NCBI GenBank assembly: GCA_027347805.1 | Contig: DAIEQP010000325.1 | Span: 1 to 20,587 of the forward strand | Reading direction: 5' to 3' | DNA from: Ignavibacteria bacterium | GTDB taxonomy: Bacteria; Bacteroidota; Ignavibacteria; Ignavibacteriales; Melioribacteraceae | Length of the DNA: 20,587 nt | In this document: one piece after another, positions 7,760 to 15,568 of the stretch | How positions within the stretch are numbered: the stretch's first letter is position 1 | Layout of the letters: each line of letters begins with the position of its first letter | Notes under the pieces: generated by a model | Seen by the model: the letters and a program-made list of their open reading frames with translations, nothing else | Database searches by the model: none | What the model was told of the DNA's origin: nothing | Position numbers and translations under genes: made by a program

Positions 7760-8818
7760 ATGAAAAAAGTAATTATTCTTTTAGTTACAGTATTATTTTC
7801 CGCCTCAACATTCGCACAGATGAATTTTTTTAAGGACTCACATGATACTTCCCAAATTGAATGCAAACACAAGAGTCTAACTCTTGGTCCTTCGGGAAGC
7901 GGAATTAGTTTCGGTAATTCAAAAAATTTTGACGGTATCCGATTCAATTTTAGGGACTGCGGTATTGAAAGAATTAACGGTATTAACATTACGCTGTGGG
8001 CCCCAAGATATATTACCGGTTCGGAAATAAACGGTATCTCTTTTGGTGTTGCTCCTTCTGCAGATCAGTTAAGCGGTATTAATCTTGGAATCGCTGCTGT
8101 GGTTTCCGGAAAAGAAATGAATGGAATTAATTTTGGTACTCTAGCCACTGTTTCAAATGGTGAAATGAACGGAATAAATATTGGCGGTCTTGCTACAGTT
8201 GCAAATGGAGAAATGAGCGGTATTAATTTGGGTGGACTCGCAACTGTCTCCAACAGAGGAATGAATGGAATTAATATCGGTGGAATTGCTGCTGTATCAA
8301 ATGGTGCATTAACAGGAATAAATTTTGGTGGAATTGCATGTGTTGCTCAAAAGGAAATGACCGGAATTAATTTCGGCGGTGTTGCACTTGTTTCTCAAAA
8401 AGAAATGACCGGAATTAATTTTGGCGGAGTTGCTATTGTTTCTCAACAGGATTTGACAGGAATTAATATTTCAGGAATAGCACTCGTTTCGCAGAAAGAA
8501 ATTTCTGGTGTTAACATTGCAGGACTTGCAATTGTTGGTCTTGATGCTGCAACAGGATTTAATTACGCTACTTATAAAATGGAAGCAGATAAAGTGACGG
8601 GTGTTAATATTGCATTGGGCTGGTCGGAAATCCAGGATTTAACAGGGCTTTCAATTTCTTGCTATAATAAAATTACAGGCAGGCAAACAGGATTGGTAAT
8701 AGGATTATTCAACTCAACTGATGAATTAGACGGCGTTCAGATTGGTTTGATAAATATCGCAAAGAATAATGAAGGATGGACAAAAGTTTTACCATTCGTT
8801 AATGCACACTTTGATTAA
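7760..8818 (+). CDS. exported 16-residue-repeat protein, LA_2272-type surface repeat family
   Basis: A 352-residue exported protein. The signal peptide is about 1-19 (MKKVIILLVTVLFSASTFA). After a lead-in with GINITLWAPRY, residues 104-263 consist of ten consecutive 16-residue units of the form [M/L]-[T/N/S]-G-I-N-[F/I/L]-G-G-[I/L/V]-A-x-V-[S/A]-x-x-[E/D], followed by degenerate units (VTGVNIALGW, LTGLSISCYN, LDGVQIGLIN). The regular alternation of small and beta-branched residues suggests a beta-solenoid or stacked beta-hairpins. The pattern resembles the LA_2272 surface-repeat proteins described from Leptospira and others, probably located at the cell surface or outer membrane. GGAG lies seven bases before the ATG. 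A strong hairpin terminator follows the stop. The exact job is unknown. Confidence 0.8.
   Translation: MKKVIILLVTVLFSASTFAQMNFFKDSHDTSQIECKHKSLTLGPSGSGISFGNSKNFDGIRFNFRDCGIERINGINITLWAPRYITGSEINGISFGVAPSADQLSGINLGIAAVVSGKEMNGINFGTLATVSNGEMNGINIGGLATVANGEMSGINLGGLATVSNRGMNGINIGGIAAVSNGALTGINFGGIACVAQKEMTGINFGGVALVSQKEMTGINFGGVAIVSQQDLTGINISGIALVSQKEISGVNIAGLAIVGLDAATGFNYATYKMEADKVTGVNIALGWSEIQDLTGLSISCYNKITGRQTGLVIGLFNSTDELDGVQIGLINIAKNNEGWTKVLPFVNAHFD
8069..8548 (+). repeat. ten tandem 48-bp coding repeats
   Basis: Ten consecutive 48-bp units encode residues 104-263 of the surface-repeat protein. Protein similarity is high, but synonymous positions have drifted (GGAATTAATTTTGG versus GGAATAAATATTGG versus GGTATTAATTTGGG). 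The array is thus old and kept by selection on the protein rather than freshly expanded. Confidence 0.85.
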
Positions 8819-8840
8819 TCCAAATTTATACAAAAAGAAA

Positions 8841-8870
8841 AGCCCCGAAATTTATCGGGGCTTTTTGTTT
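8841..8870. terminator. bidirectional intrinsic terminator
   Basis: AGCCCCGA (8841-8848) pairs perfectly with TCGGGGCT (8855-8862) around a six-base loop. CTTTTTGTTTT follows on the plus strand, and on the minus strand CTTTTCTTTTTG follows. It lies between the convergent ends of the surface-repeat gene and the DUF1579 gene and can serve both. Confidence 0.93.
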
Positions 8871-8879
8871 TGCATAAAA

Positions 8880-9446
8880 TTATTTAACACGCGTGTAAGT
8901 AATAGACATCGATTTAACTTCTTTTCCATCAACTATATTATACATATCATTCACTGTTTTATTTTCATCAACAATATGATTTACATTCTTCATTTTAATT
9001 TCTTTTCCGCTCATCGGGTCGAATGTATTTCCAATATATGTAATTGTTTTAGCTGCAGGGTCATAACTTCCTTTTAGAACCAGCACTCCTGTTCCAAAAT
9101 TATCAAGCCACACACTTACAAATTCTTTTGACTGGTTGTCGTAAGCATCCAATCCGAATCCTTCCATCGGCATTCCCATAAATTCCGTTTTGAAAGAAGA
9201 TTTTAAATACCTTCCGCCAAGAATCATTTCGAATACAGCAGTTCCTTCAGCTTTCATTTCCTGCCCGCCTGCATATTGTGTTATTTCGGCTTTCCAGTTT
9301 CCTGCCATTTTAGCAAGTTCGGCGTGCATTGGACCGGGAGTCATATACTCCTGCCACTTTTTCATCATTTCAGCCTGATCCTGAGCCTGAACTGATACGA
9401 TTGAAAATAAAATTGCGATTAAGAAAAGTAATTTCCCTTTTTTCAT
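8880..9446 (-). CDS. exported DUF1579 family protein
   Basis: A 188-residue protein with a signal peptide at about 1-21 (MKKGKLLFLIAILFSIVSVQ, then AQ). The mature part has the DUF1579 pattern: ELAKMAGNWKAEI, GTAVFEMILGGRYLKSSF, FMGMPMEGFGLDAYDN, VSVWLDNFGTGVLVLKGSYD and DPMSGKEIKMKNV. Members are predicted beta-barrel-like proteins of unknown function, here directed to the periplasm. GAGG sits six bases before the ATG. It follows the MFS transporter gene by 70 bp on the same strand with no terminator in between, so the two may share a transcript that ends at the bidirectional terminator at 8841. Confidence 0.88.
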   Translation of the reverse strand: MKKGKLLFLIAILFSIVSVQAQDQAEMMKKWQEYMTPGPMHAELAKMAGNWKAEITQYAGGQEMKAEGTAVFEMILGGRYLKSSFKTEFMGMPMEGFGLDAYDNQSKEFVSVWLDNFGTGVLVLKGSYDPAAKTITYIGNTFDPMSGKEIKMKNVNHIVDENKTVNDMYNIVDGKEVKSMSITYTRVK

Positions 9447-9516
9447 TGTGACCTCTTTCTATAATAATTGATGTTACGATTAAACTTAACTAATGATTTA
9501 ATTAATGAAAAGAAAT

Positions 9517-10710
9517 TTATTCTCTGTATTTTTTTCTCATTATATTAAACAATAAAACGGAAATCATCCCAACACCAAAACAGGTAAACCATAAAATCTT
9601 TGATCCGTAATTCTGGAGCAGAAGAGTTCCGAACCAAGGACCAAACATCAACGAGAAACTGAATGTCATCTGGTAATAGCCCATATATTCACCTCTTTTA
9701 TTCTCCGGTGAAAGTTTGGCTGTATATGAAGCCGATGATGGAAAGAAAATCATCTCTCCAAATGTCCAGATTACAATTGAAATTATTATCATCGAAATAG
9801 CAGATGAAATCCCGAACAGTCCAAATCCTATTGCCGCCAGAACTGCGCCTAGAATAATTGCTTTTCTATCTTCCCAGTTTTCCATTGCCGAATTAAGCGG
9901 CACTTCGACAAGGATAATCATAACAGTGTTGACCGCCATCAACATTCCAAATGTGGATTCCGAGTATTTCAGCTCACTGACAATATATAACGGGAGTCCT
10001 CCGATGAACTGAAAGAATACCATGCAGACAGGAATTAATGCGATTATATAGAAAAGCATTCTTTTATCCTGAAGCACCGAGAAAAAATTAAAACTGTTTT
10101 CTACATTTTTATTGGTTGATTTTCTGAGGTCAACACCTTCCCTTTTTTCGAATTTTACTAGATATAAAAATATTGCCGCCAGGAATGATGTAAGCGCATT
10201 TGCATAGAACAATAAAGCATAATTCACCTGCGATAGAAACCCGCCGATGACCGGACCGATACTCATTCCAATATTTATTGCAAGTCTATTTAATGAGAAT
10301 GTTGTTTTAACCTGCTGCGGGTCAGATTCAAAAGAAAGAAGTGAAAGATTTGCCGGCCTGAAGGCCTCGCTTATTACCGCCCATACCAGTGTTATAAAAA
10401 GGATGAAATGGTAATTAGTTATAAATGAATAGAAAAGAAGCAAAACTCCTGTACCGATAAGCGAATACCTCATTACTTTCAATTCACCAATTCTGTCTGA
10501 AAGTTTTCCTGCAAGCATCGATGTTATAAAGGAACCAATTCCATAAAAGATAAAAACTAGTCCCGCATCCGATGCGCTTACACCGATTTTCTTGTTCATG
10601 TAAATTGCAAGATATGGAATAACCATTGTTCCCGATCTATTTATCAGGGTTGCAAACGCCAACATCCACACATTATGCGGAATATTTTTCAGACCTTTAT
10701 AGGGATTCAT
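9517..10710 (-). CDS. MFS transporter, drug-efflux-like
   Basis: A 397-residue major facilitator superfamily protein with about twelve hydrophobic segments in two halves separated by a charged central loop (KFEKREGVDLRKSTNKNVEN, about residues 190-210). The signature loop motif A is clear after the second helix: GKLSDRIGELKVMR at 68-81. GPVIGGF in helix five resembles motif C, typical of H+-coupled exporters. The overall look is that of the DHA1-type multidrug or metabolite exporters, but the substrate cannot be told. GGA lies four bases before the ATG. The gene is divergent from the cytochrome gene across a 110-bp gap and is followed by the DUF1579 gene. Confidence 0.9.
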   Translation of the reverse strand: MNPYKGLKNIPHNVWMLAFATLINRSGTMVIPYLAIYMNKKIGVSASDAGLVFIFYGIGSFITSMLAGKLSDRIGELKVMRYSLIGTGVLLLFYSFITNYHFILFITLVWAVISEAFRPANLSLLSFESDPQQVKTTFSLNRLAINIGMSIGPVIGGFLSQVNYALLFYANALTSFLAAIFLYLVKFEKREGVDLRKSTNKNVENSFNFFSVLQDKRMLFYIIALIPVCMVFFQFIGGLPLYIVSELKYSESTFGMLMAVNTVMIILVEVPLNSAMENWEDRKAIILGAVLAAIGFGLFGISSAISMIIISIVIWTFGEMIFFPSSASYTAKLSPENKRGEYMGYYQMTFSFSLMFGPWFGTLLLQNYGSKILWFTCFGVGMISVLLFNIMRKKYRE

Positions 10711-10786
10711 AATTCCGGCTGCAAAACTTTTATATTATTTAATGCAAGTTATTAAACTTTGCTGCTCTTTTTCTCGTTATTACATC

Positions 10787-10796
10787 AGCATGCTGT
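10787..10796. promoter_or_regulatory. perfect 10-bp palindrome in a divergent intergenic region
   Basis: CAGCATGCTG is a perfect palindrome 24 bp before the cytochrome-TPR start codon. Its flanks TTACA and TGTAA extend the symmetry if a two-base insertion is allowed. The gap from 10711 to 10820 separates the divergent MFS and cytochrome genes, so a regulator here could act on both. Evidence is symmetry and place only. Confidence 0.3.
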
Positions 10797-10820
10797 AACA
10801 ATCATCATTAAAGGAGCATT

Positions 10821-11558
10821 ATGAAATATTATAAAGTGTTTTCAGTAATTCTACTAGCCTTACTTACTTTTTGTTATTCCTCAATCAGCGCGCAAAACAA
10901 CCGTGATAGAAAGCCAACAAATTTAAAAGTATTACCTGCAGATATAAGCGGTCAGGATTTAAGAAACGTTATGCAAAGTTTTTCCAGCGCTCTGGGTGTT
11001 CGCTGCGAGTACTGCCATTATGAAGAAGAAAATGATTTTGCTTCGGATGGAATGGAAACAAAACGAATTGCACGTGTAATGATGAAAATGAAATCAAATA
11101 TAAACGAAACATTTCTTAAGGAAGCCCGGTCAATCAAAAATGATGTCGTTGATTTGAATTGTGTAAGCTGTCATCACGGTTCACCAAAAATCAGGCTCCT
11201 TGAAGATGTTTTATACAGCAGTTATCAAACGAAAGGAATAGATTCTTCATTAGTCCAATACAATAATTTACGCAAAGAATTCTATGGCGCTGCTGTTTAC
11301 GATTTCAGGGAAATGTCTCTAATAAATTATTCCCATAAACTTACCGAAGACAAAAAATATGATGACGCTGTAAAAGTTCTCAATAAGAACCTGGAACTGT
11401 TTCCAACTTCAACCAGGACATTAAATTCATTTGCCCAACTCTATCAGTTTAAAGGTGAGAAGGAAACTGCTCTTCAATATTTGCAGAAAACTATTGCGAT
11501 TGATCCAAAGAACAGATTTGCCAACCAGATGCTTGAAAGAATCAAATCCGGTAAATGA
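10821..11558 (+). CDS. exported di-haem c-type cytochrome (reaction-centre cytochrome-like) with TPR domain
   Basis: A 245-residue periplasmic protein with a signal peptide at about 1-24 (ends SISA). Residues 32-125 follow the pattern of the photosynthetic reaction-centre cytochrome-like domain widespread in non-phototrophic Bacteroidota and Acidobacteriota (NLKVLPADISGQDLRNVMQ, ALGVRCEYCH, KRIARVMMKMKSNIN). Two CxxCH haem-binding sites are present: CEYCH (Cys62, Cys65, His66) and CVSCH (Cys114, Cys117, His118). Residues about 165-242 form two TPR-like helical hairpins (YDDAVKVLNKNLELFPTS, KETALQYLQKTIAIDPKN). The haem part suggests electron transfer and the TPR part docking to a partner. AAGGAG lies six bases before the ATG. 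It is followed after 107 bp by a lipoprotein gene on the same strand. Despite the domain name, nothing here indicates photosynthesis. Confidence 0.9.
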   Translation: MKYYKVFSVILLALLTFCYSSISAQNNRDRKPTNLKVLPADISGQDLRNVMQSFSSALGVRCEYCHYEEENDFASDGMETKRIARVMMKMKSNINETFLKEARSIKNDVVDLNCVSCHHGSPKIRLLEDVLYSSYQTKGIDSSLVQYNNLRKEFYGAAVYDFREMSLINYSHKLTEDKKYDDAVKVLNKNLELFPTSTRTLNSFAQLYQFKGEKETALQYLQKTIAIDPKNRFANQMLERIKSGK

Positions 11559-11665
11559 TTTAAAGCATTTTGTTAAATTCTTTGAGGGAAACTGCATTGT
11601 ACCTCTTACAAAAGATTGCTTAATTCGTTATGTTTCATTAGTTAATAAATCCTTGGAGGAATTAA

Positions 11666-12115
11666 ATGCGATCCGGGCATTATATCGCAATTATTTTTTT
11701 AATTGTTGCATCAGCCGCCTGTTCAACATTAACATTGAAATCTGCAGATTTTGCATGGCCGATTGAAAATGCGTTAAAAGTTGATGCAAAGGGAAATGTT
11801 GAAGAACAAAGATTTTCATTCACACTAAATGTTAAACCTGTCTTCTTCGAAGAATTCAAAGACTCAACAAATTATATCGGTAAAGAAATAAGAATTATCC
11901 GCGACAGGGCAGGCTACTATTTTATTACCGGCAAAGAATTCAAAAACGTTTATGTGTTTAAACCGATTGAAAGCGGAATGCAGCTCGAAAATAAAATTGT
12001 TATTTCCGAATTGAAGGGTTTGACAAACCCAGCATTCAACCAGAAAGCGCCGAACATTGAATTGCTTGACACACCCAATAAATATTTACTGAACTTCAAA
12101 GGCCTAGTGAGGTAA
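11666..12115 (+). CDS. putative lipoprotein, 149 aa
   Basis: An unrecognised exported protein. The N-terminus MRSGHYIAIIFLIVASAACS is a signal sequence ending in Cys19; the -3 position is Ser rather than Leu/Val, so the lipobox is imperfect but lipidation is still likely. The mature part is beta-rich (VEEQRFSFTLNVKPVFFEEF, EIRIIRDRAGYYFITGKEF, VYVFKPI). A near-perfect GGAGGAA precedes the ATG by six bases. It ends 5 bp before the coiled-coil envelope gene, whose ribosome binding site (GAGG) lies within this gene's last codons, so the two are almost certainly co-translated and may act together in the envelope. Confidence 0.78.
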   Translation: MRSGHYIAIIFLIVASAACSTLTLKSADFAWPIENALKVDAKGNVEEQRFSFTLNVKPVFFEEFKDSTNYIGKEIRIIRDRAGYYFITGKEFKNVYVFKPIESGMQLENKIVISELKGLTNPAFNQKAPNIELLDTPNKYLLNFKGLVR

Positions 12116-12120
12116 GAAAA

Positions 12121-13386
12121 ATGAAAATGAGGTTTTTCTTATTTGCGATTCTCATTATCGCATTTACAGCGAATGCATTTGCACAATCGGATCTTGAAAA
12201 AGTGCAGAATTTTAAATCACGTTACCAGCAACTTGAAGCGGCAATTAAAAATGCTACTTCGCTTGATGAATGCACGACAATCGCAGAAAATATCGCAAAA
12301 CTGAAAAATGATTCCTCCGGTGAAAAGGATTTACTCGATAAAACACTTTACCCGGAAAATTATGAATCATCTTTTACCAAACTTGAAAGAGCACTTGAAG
12401 TTCGCAAGGGAGATTTTTCACAGATTACAGAATTAACTTCCGAAGTCGGGACACTCAAAGATAAAGTTTCAACATTAAGCCAGGAAAACCAGGGCTTAAT
12501 CTCACAGATAAGGACGCTGCAGATTAAATCTTCAAAGGATGCGCAGACAATTGCATCACTGCAAAAACTTGTTGCACAGTTAAAGGCAAACATCCAGCAG
12601 CGTGACGAACTTGTTCGCGGAATTGTTGACAGTTTATTGACTGAGTTTGTTAAATACCCGGGCGGCATGAATGAAGCAGAAAAGAGCAATGTCTTCATGA
12701 AAGTTGATAACGGAAATCTTTTCTACAATATCGAACGCACAATTGCAGATAATGTTCAGTTCATGAAAGTGACACAGATGAACGCTGAAGATCTTGGTGA
12801 AATGAAAAAACAGTATAAAGATTTCAATAAAGTATGGCGGCAGATTGGACCAAAGCTTGCAGAAGTATATGCTTCAAGAAGAGATAAAGCAGCAATGATT
12901 TCAAATATTGATGCGATGTTTACAGACTGGAACATGAGACTTAACGATGAAATGTGGGGACAGGTAAATAAATTATTCCGGGAAAAGAAAGTTGCACTAC
13001 TTCCATTTAAGAATGGGGACCAGTTTGTTAACAGTGTTGCCGCATTTGTTGATGATGAATTGAAAAATCATGGAGTTAAAAGCTCTACCGAATCTGAAAA
13101 TGTTTATTATGCTTTTACAGACAGTGTCTACTTCAAAACAGTTGAGCCAGTCTGGATTCCTGTACTTATTGAAAACAATATGATGACAGAAGCAAATAAG
13201 GATTCTATTGATTCTCACATTGCAAAATGGAAAGAAAAAGTTGCACCGGGTTCAAAAATGAACTGGGTTTATATCGGCGGCGGTGCAGTTATTGTATTTC
13301 TTATTATTGCATATTTCCTTAAAGGGAAAAAGAAACCGGTTAAGACTTTTACAAAGAAAGCTGAAGAGGAAGAAGAGCAGCTTTAA
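12121..13386 (+). CDS. membrane-anchored periplasmic coiled-coil protein, 421 aa
   Basis: An unrecognised envelope protein. A signal peptide covers about 1-21 (ends ANAFAQ). After a helical N-terminal region, residues 101-173 form a coiled coil with heptad spacing (ITELTSEVGTLKDKVSTLSQ, ENQGLISQIRTLQ, IASLQKLVAQLKANIQQRD). Residues about 175-375 are a helical, aromatic-containing domain with MFTDWNMRLNDEMWGQVNKL. A single membrane helix lies at about 383-400 (YIGGGAVIVFLIIAYFL), followed by a basic stop-transfer stretch (KGKKKPVK) and an acidic end (AEEEEEQL) in the cytoplasm. The bulk therefore faces the periplasm. GAGG lies eight bases before the ATG. It is coupled to the upstream lipoprotein gene, and a terminator follows 33 bp after the stop. 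Confidence 0.8.
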   Translation: MKMRFFLFAILIIAFTANAFAQSDLEKVQNFKSRYQQLEAAIKNATSLDECTTIAENIAKLKNDSSGEKDLLDKTLYPENYESSFTKLERALEVRKGDFSQITELTSEVGTLKDKVSTLSQENQGLISQIRTLQIKSSKDAQTIASLQKLVAQLKANIQQRDELVRGIVDSLLTEFVKYPGGMNEAEKSNVFMKVDNGNLFYNIERTIADNVQFMKVTQMNAEDLGEMKKQYKDFNKVWRQIGPKLAEVYASRRDKAAMISNIDAMFTDWNMRLNDEMWGQVNKLFREKKVALLPFKNGDQFVNSVAAFVDDELKNHGVKSSTESENVYYAFTDSVYFKTVEPVWIPVLIENNMMTEANKDSIDSHIAKWKEKVAPGSKMNWVYIGGGAVIVFLIIAYFLKGKKKPVKTFTKKAEEEEEQL

Positions 13387-13419
13387 CTATTTCTTAACAA
13401 GATCTTTCTAAAATAAACG

Positions 13420-13440
13420 ACCCCGTGAGAACGGGGTTTT
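13420..13440 (+). terminator. intrinsic terminator after the coiled-coil gene
   Basis: ACCCCGT (13420-13426) and ACGGGGT (13431-13437) pair around a GAGA loop, followed by TTTTTATTTATTTTT. It ends the plus-strand unit. The stop codon of the convergent methyltransferase gene begins immediately after it, at 13441. On the minus strand the following bases are CGTTTATTTT, so it may also stop that transcript, less strongly. Confidence 0.9.
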
Positions 13441-14064
13441 TTATTTATTTTTAACAAAGATCAAAACGCCAAACCTTTTTTCTCCTGGAAGAAACACTTC
13501 TCTGTAATTCAGTTCATAAAACCCGGCATTTATACAACTGTTTCTAAAGTTTTCTGGATTAACAAGTTTGTGAATTGGAGAAAGTAATTTGAGCGAGTCG
13601 TATCCTGTTTCCGAAATTGCAGGAGTTGTTTTGCTTTCAAGCTGAATGACTGCCGATAAATGCCCACCAGGTTTAAGCCAGTTGAATATTTTTTTTAGCA
13701 GCGATTCAACATCAACATATTCAAATATTAATGCTGCGTGAACAAGATCGACCTGTTCATCCAACCGTTCATAATTATTGAGATCGGCGCAGACAAATTC
13801 AATGTTCGGAAGAGAAGATGAAAATCTTTTCCTGCACAGTTCGATATAATCCGGATTAATATCAACACAAATTATTTTTTCATTTTCTTTTAAATGTTCA
13901 AGCCCGTTACCCGCAGCGCAGCCAAGAAGCATCATCGAATGCGGAACTGTTTTCGCAATTACATTGCTGAATATTTTTGAGAGAGCCTGCAGCTGAAGAA
14001 CTTTATCGCTGCTCATGTGTCCTTCATAATCTTCTGCAGGAATATTAAGCCAGGGATTTTCCAT
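13441..14064 (-). CDS. class I SAM-dependent methyltransferase, 207 aa
   Basis: A small soluble methyltransferase, presumably cytoplasmic. Motif I is MLLGCAAGNGLEHL (45-58), with the acidic ribose-binding residue Asp68 in CVDIN. VCADLNN (91-97) and DLVHAALIFEYV (106-117) follow, and KPGGHLSAVIQLES (131-144) is the usual post-II motif. The start is placed at the ATG at 14064 (MENPWLN) rather than the longer reading from 14109, because the extra 15 residues are untypical and lie inside the permease gene. AGGA lies four bases before this ATG. The gene overlaps the permease 3' end by 20 bp, so the two are translationally coupled. It is the last gene of a five-gene run. The methyl acceptor is unknown. 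Confidence 0.87.
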   Translation of the reverse strand: MENPWLNIPAEDYEGHMSSDKVLQLQALSKIFSNVIAKTVPHSMMLLGCAAGNGLEHLKENEKIICVDINPDYIELCRKRFSSSLPNIEFVCADLNNYERLDEQVDLVHAALIFEYVDVESLLKKIFNWLKPGGHLSAVIQLESKTTPAISETGYDSLKLLSPIHKLVNPENFRNSCINAGFYELNYREVFLPGEKRFGVLIFVKNK

Positions 14065-15529
14065 CTTTCCTGTTCCATATAAAATAAACGGGAACGCCAA
14101 GCAGTACAATTATTAATCCCGGCCATGTAAAATCGGGTTTGTATATTAATAAAATTACCGAAATTGAAGCCGCAAGAAAAATATAAAGCGCCGGGACAAG
14201 CGGGTAGCCAAAAGTTTTATAAGGGCGTTCAGCATCCGGCTGACGTTTACGCAAAATAAAAACACCAATAATTGTAAGCGTATAAAAAACTAACACAGTA
14301 CAGACAACATAATCCAAAAGCTGTCCGTATGTGCCGGATAAACAGAGAACGCTTACCCATGCGGCCTGAAACCAAAGCGCTTTGGCCGGGACCGATTTTT
14401 TATTCAGCTCGCCTGTTGCAGCAAAAAACAATTTATCCTTTGCCATCGCATAATAAACTCTAGCGCCGGCAAGAATTTGCCCGTTGTTGCATCCGAAGGT
14501 TGAAATCATAATTAATACAGCCATTACAGTTACAGCAACATCACCGAAAATAAAATGAGCCGCTGCAGTTGCAACTCTGTCTTCAGCAGCAAACTGAATT
14601 CCCGCACCGCTTATATCTGCTGCGGCAGGATTTCCAACAAGCGGTAGAACAAACAAATAAGAAACGTTTGCAAGTATGTATAATATTGTTACAATCATTG
14701 TTCCCAGGAATAAACTCCACGGTAAAACTTTTTTAGGATTTTTAATTTCGGCAGCAATGAATGTTATATTTTCCCAAGCAACACTTGCGAACAATGACCC
14801 GACCATTGCAGTTCCGATAGCAGCGACAACTGCAAAACCGGCAAGCTGTTCAATATGATCAATTACGCCATTTGCCAGATGAATTTTTGCCGGGCTCCAC
14901 ATATTCGAAAAGTTTGCGGCAATTACATTTGCATTGGCGCCGATTATCAATCCAAGTATAATCAACCCGAGAAGTGCAATCATTTTAGCAACAGAAAAAA
15001 TGTTTTGAACAACTTTCCCCTCTTTTAACCCGTTTATATTTATTGTTGTTAAAACAAGAACACTCACAATAGCAAGCAGCTGTCCTGCGGAAATTTTCAA
15101 ACCGAACAGTTCGAGCAAAATATTTTTTGTGCTGAACCATGGAATTAAAACCGATGTGTATTTTGCAAACGCAACGGCAACCGCTGCAATTGTTCCTGTT
15201 TGAATTACGAGAAAGAGTGTCCAGCCGTATAAAAATCCCATTAAAGGATTATAAGCTTCGCGGATGTAAACATACTGGCCGCCGGCGAATGGCATCATCG
15301 CTGCAAGTTCTCCGTATGCCAATGCGCCAATCAATGTAATGATTCCTGTAATAAGCCAGACAAGTAAAAGATATCCGCTCGAACCGAGAATCCTTGACAT
15401 ATCGGCGCTCACGATAAAAATTCCGCTTCCTATCATTGATCCCACAACAATCATTGTTGAATCAAACAAACCGAGTTCACGTTTAAATTCGTGTGAAGAT
15501 TGCTTTTCCGATTTTGTGGAATCTATCAT
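14045..15529 (-). CDS. APC-family amino-acid permease
   Basis: A 494-residue integral membrane protein of the amino acid-polyamine-organocation superfamily, moving amino acids across the inner membrane. It has about twelve hydrophobic segments. The N-terminal KRELGLFDSTMIVVGSMIGS with GSGIF at 34-38 is the unwound helix-1 substrate site. ASVAWENITFIAAEIKNPKK, in the middle, is the helix 6-to-7 signature, and FGCNNGQILAGARVYYAMA marks helix 8. The ending VPVYFIWNRKDG is typical of the LAT/basic amino-acid branch. Substrate and whether it exchanges or imports are not determined. GGAG lies five bases before the ATG. It follows the larger methyltransferase by 39 bp and overlaps the smaller one. 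Confidence 0.93.
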   Translation of the reverse strand: MIDSTKSEKQSSHEFKRELGLFDSTMIVVGSMIGSGIFIVSADMSRILGSSGYLLLVWLITGIITLIGALAYGELAAMMPFAGGQYVYIREAYNPLMGFLYGWTLFLVIQTGTIAAVAVAFAKYTSVLIPWFSTKNILLELFGLKISAGQLLAIVSVLVLTTININGLKEGKVVQNIFSVAKMIALLGLIILGLIIGANANVIAANFSNMWSPAKIHLANGVIDHIEQLAGFAVVAAIGTAMVGSLFASVAWENITFIAAEIKNPKKVLPWSLFLGTMIVTILYILANVSYLFVLPLVGNPAAADISGAGIQFAAEDRVATAAAHFIFGDVAVTVMAVLIMISTFGCNNGQILAGARVYYAMAKDKLFFAATGELNKKSVPAKALWFQAAWVSVLCLSGTYGQLLDYVVCTVLVFYTLTIIGVFILRKRQPDAERPYKTFGYPLVPALYIFLAASISVILLIYKPDFTWPGLIIVLLGVPVYFIWNRKDGKSLA

Positions 15530-15568
15530 CGCTTCTCCATTCTGTAGTAATTTAATTAACTGCGGGAA

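Noticed and set aside
8065..8253. Minus-strand open frame with repeated Pro-rich units
   Set aside because: Its repetition is only the reverse reading of the 48-bp coding repeats of the surface protein.
8841..8870. Hairpins at 8841, 13420, 19167 and 20314 considered as a dispersed repeat family or CRISPR
   Set aside because: Each is a GC-rich stem followed by T-runs directly after a gene end; the sequences differ and there are no spaced units.
10821..11558. Reading the reaction-centre cytochrome domain as a sign of photosynthesis
   Set aside because: This domain is common in non-phototrophs, only two haem sites are present, and no photosynthesis genes are visible.
14065..14109. Longer start for the smaller methyltransferase
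   Set aside because: The extra 15 residues lie within the permease gene and are hydrophobic and untypical; a better placed ribosome binding site precedes the ATG at 14064.
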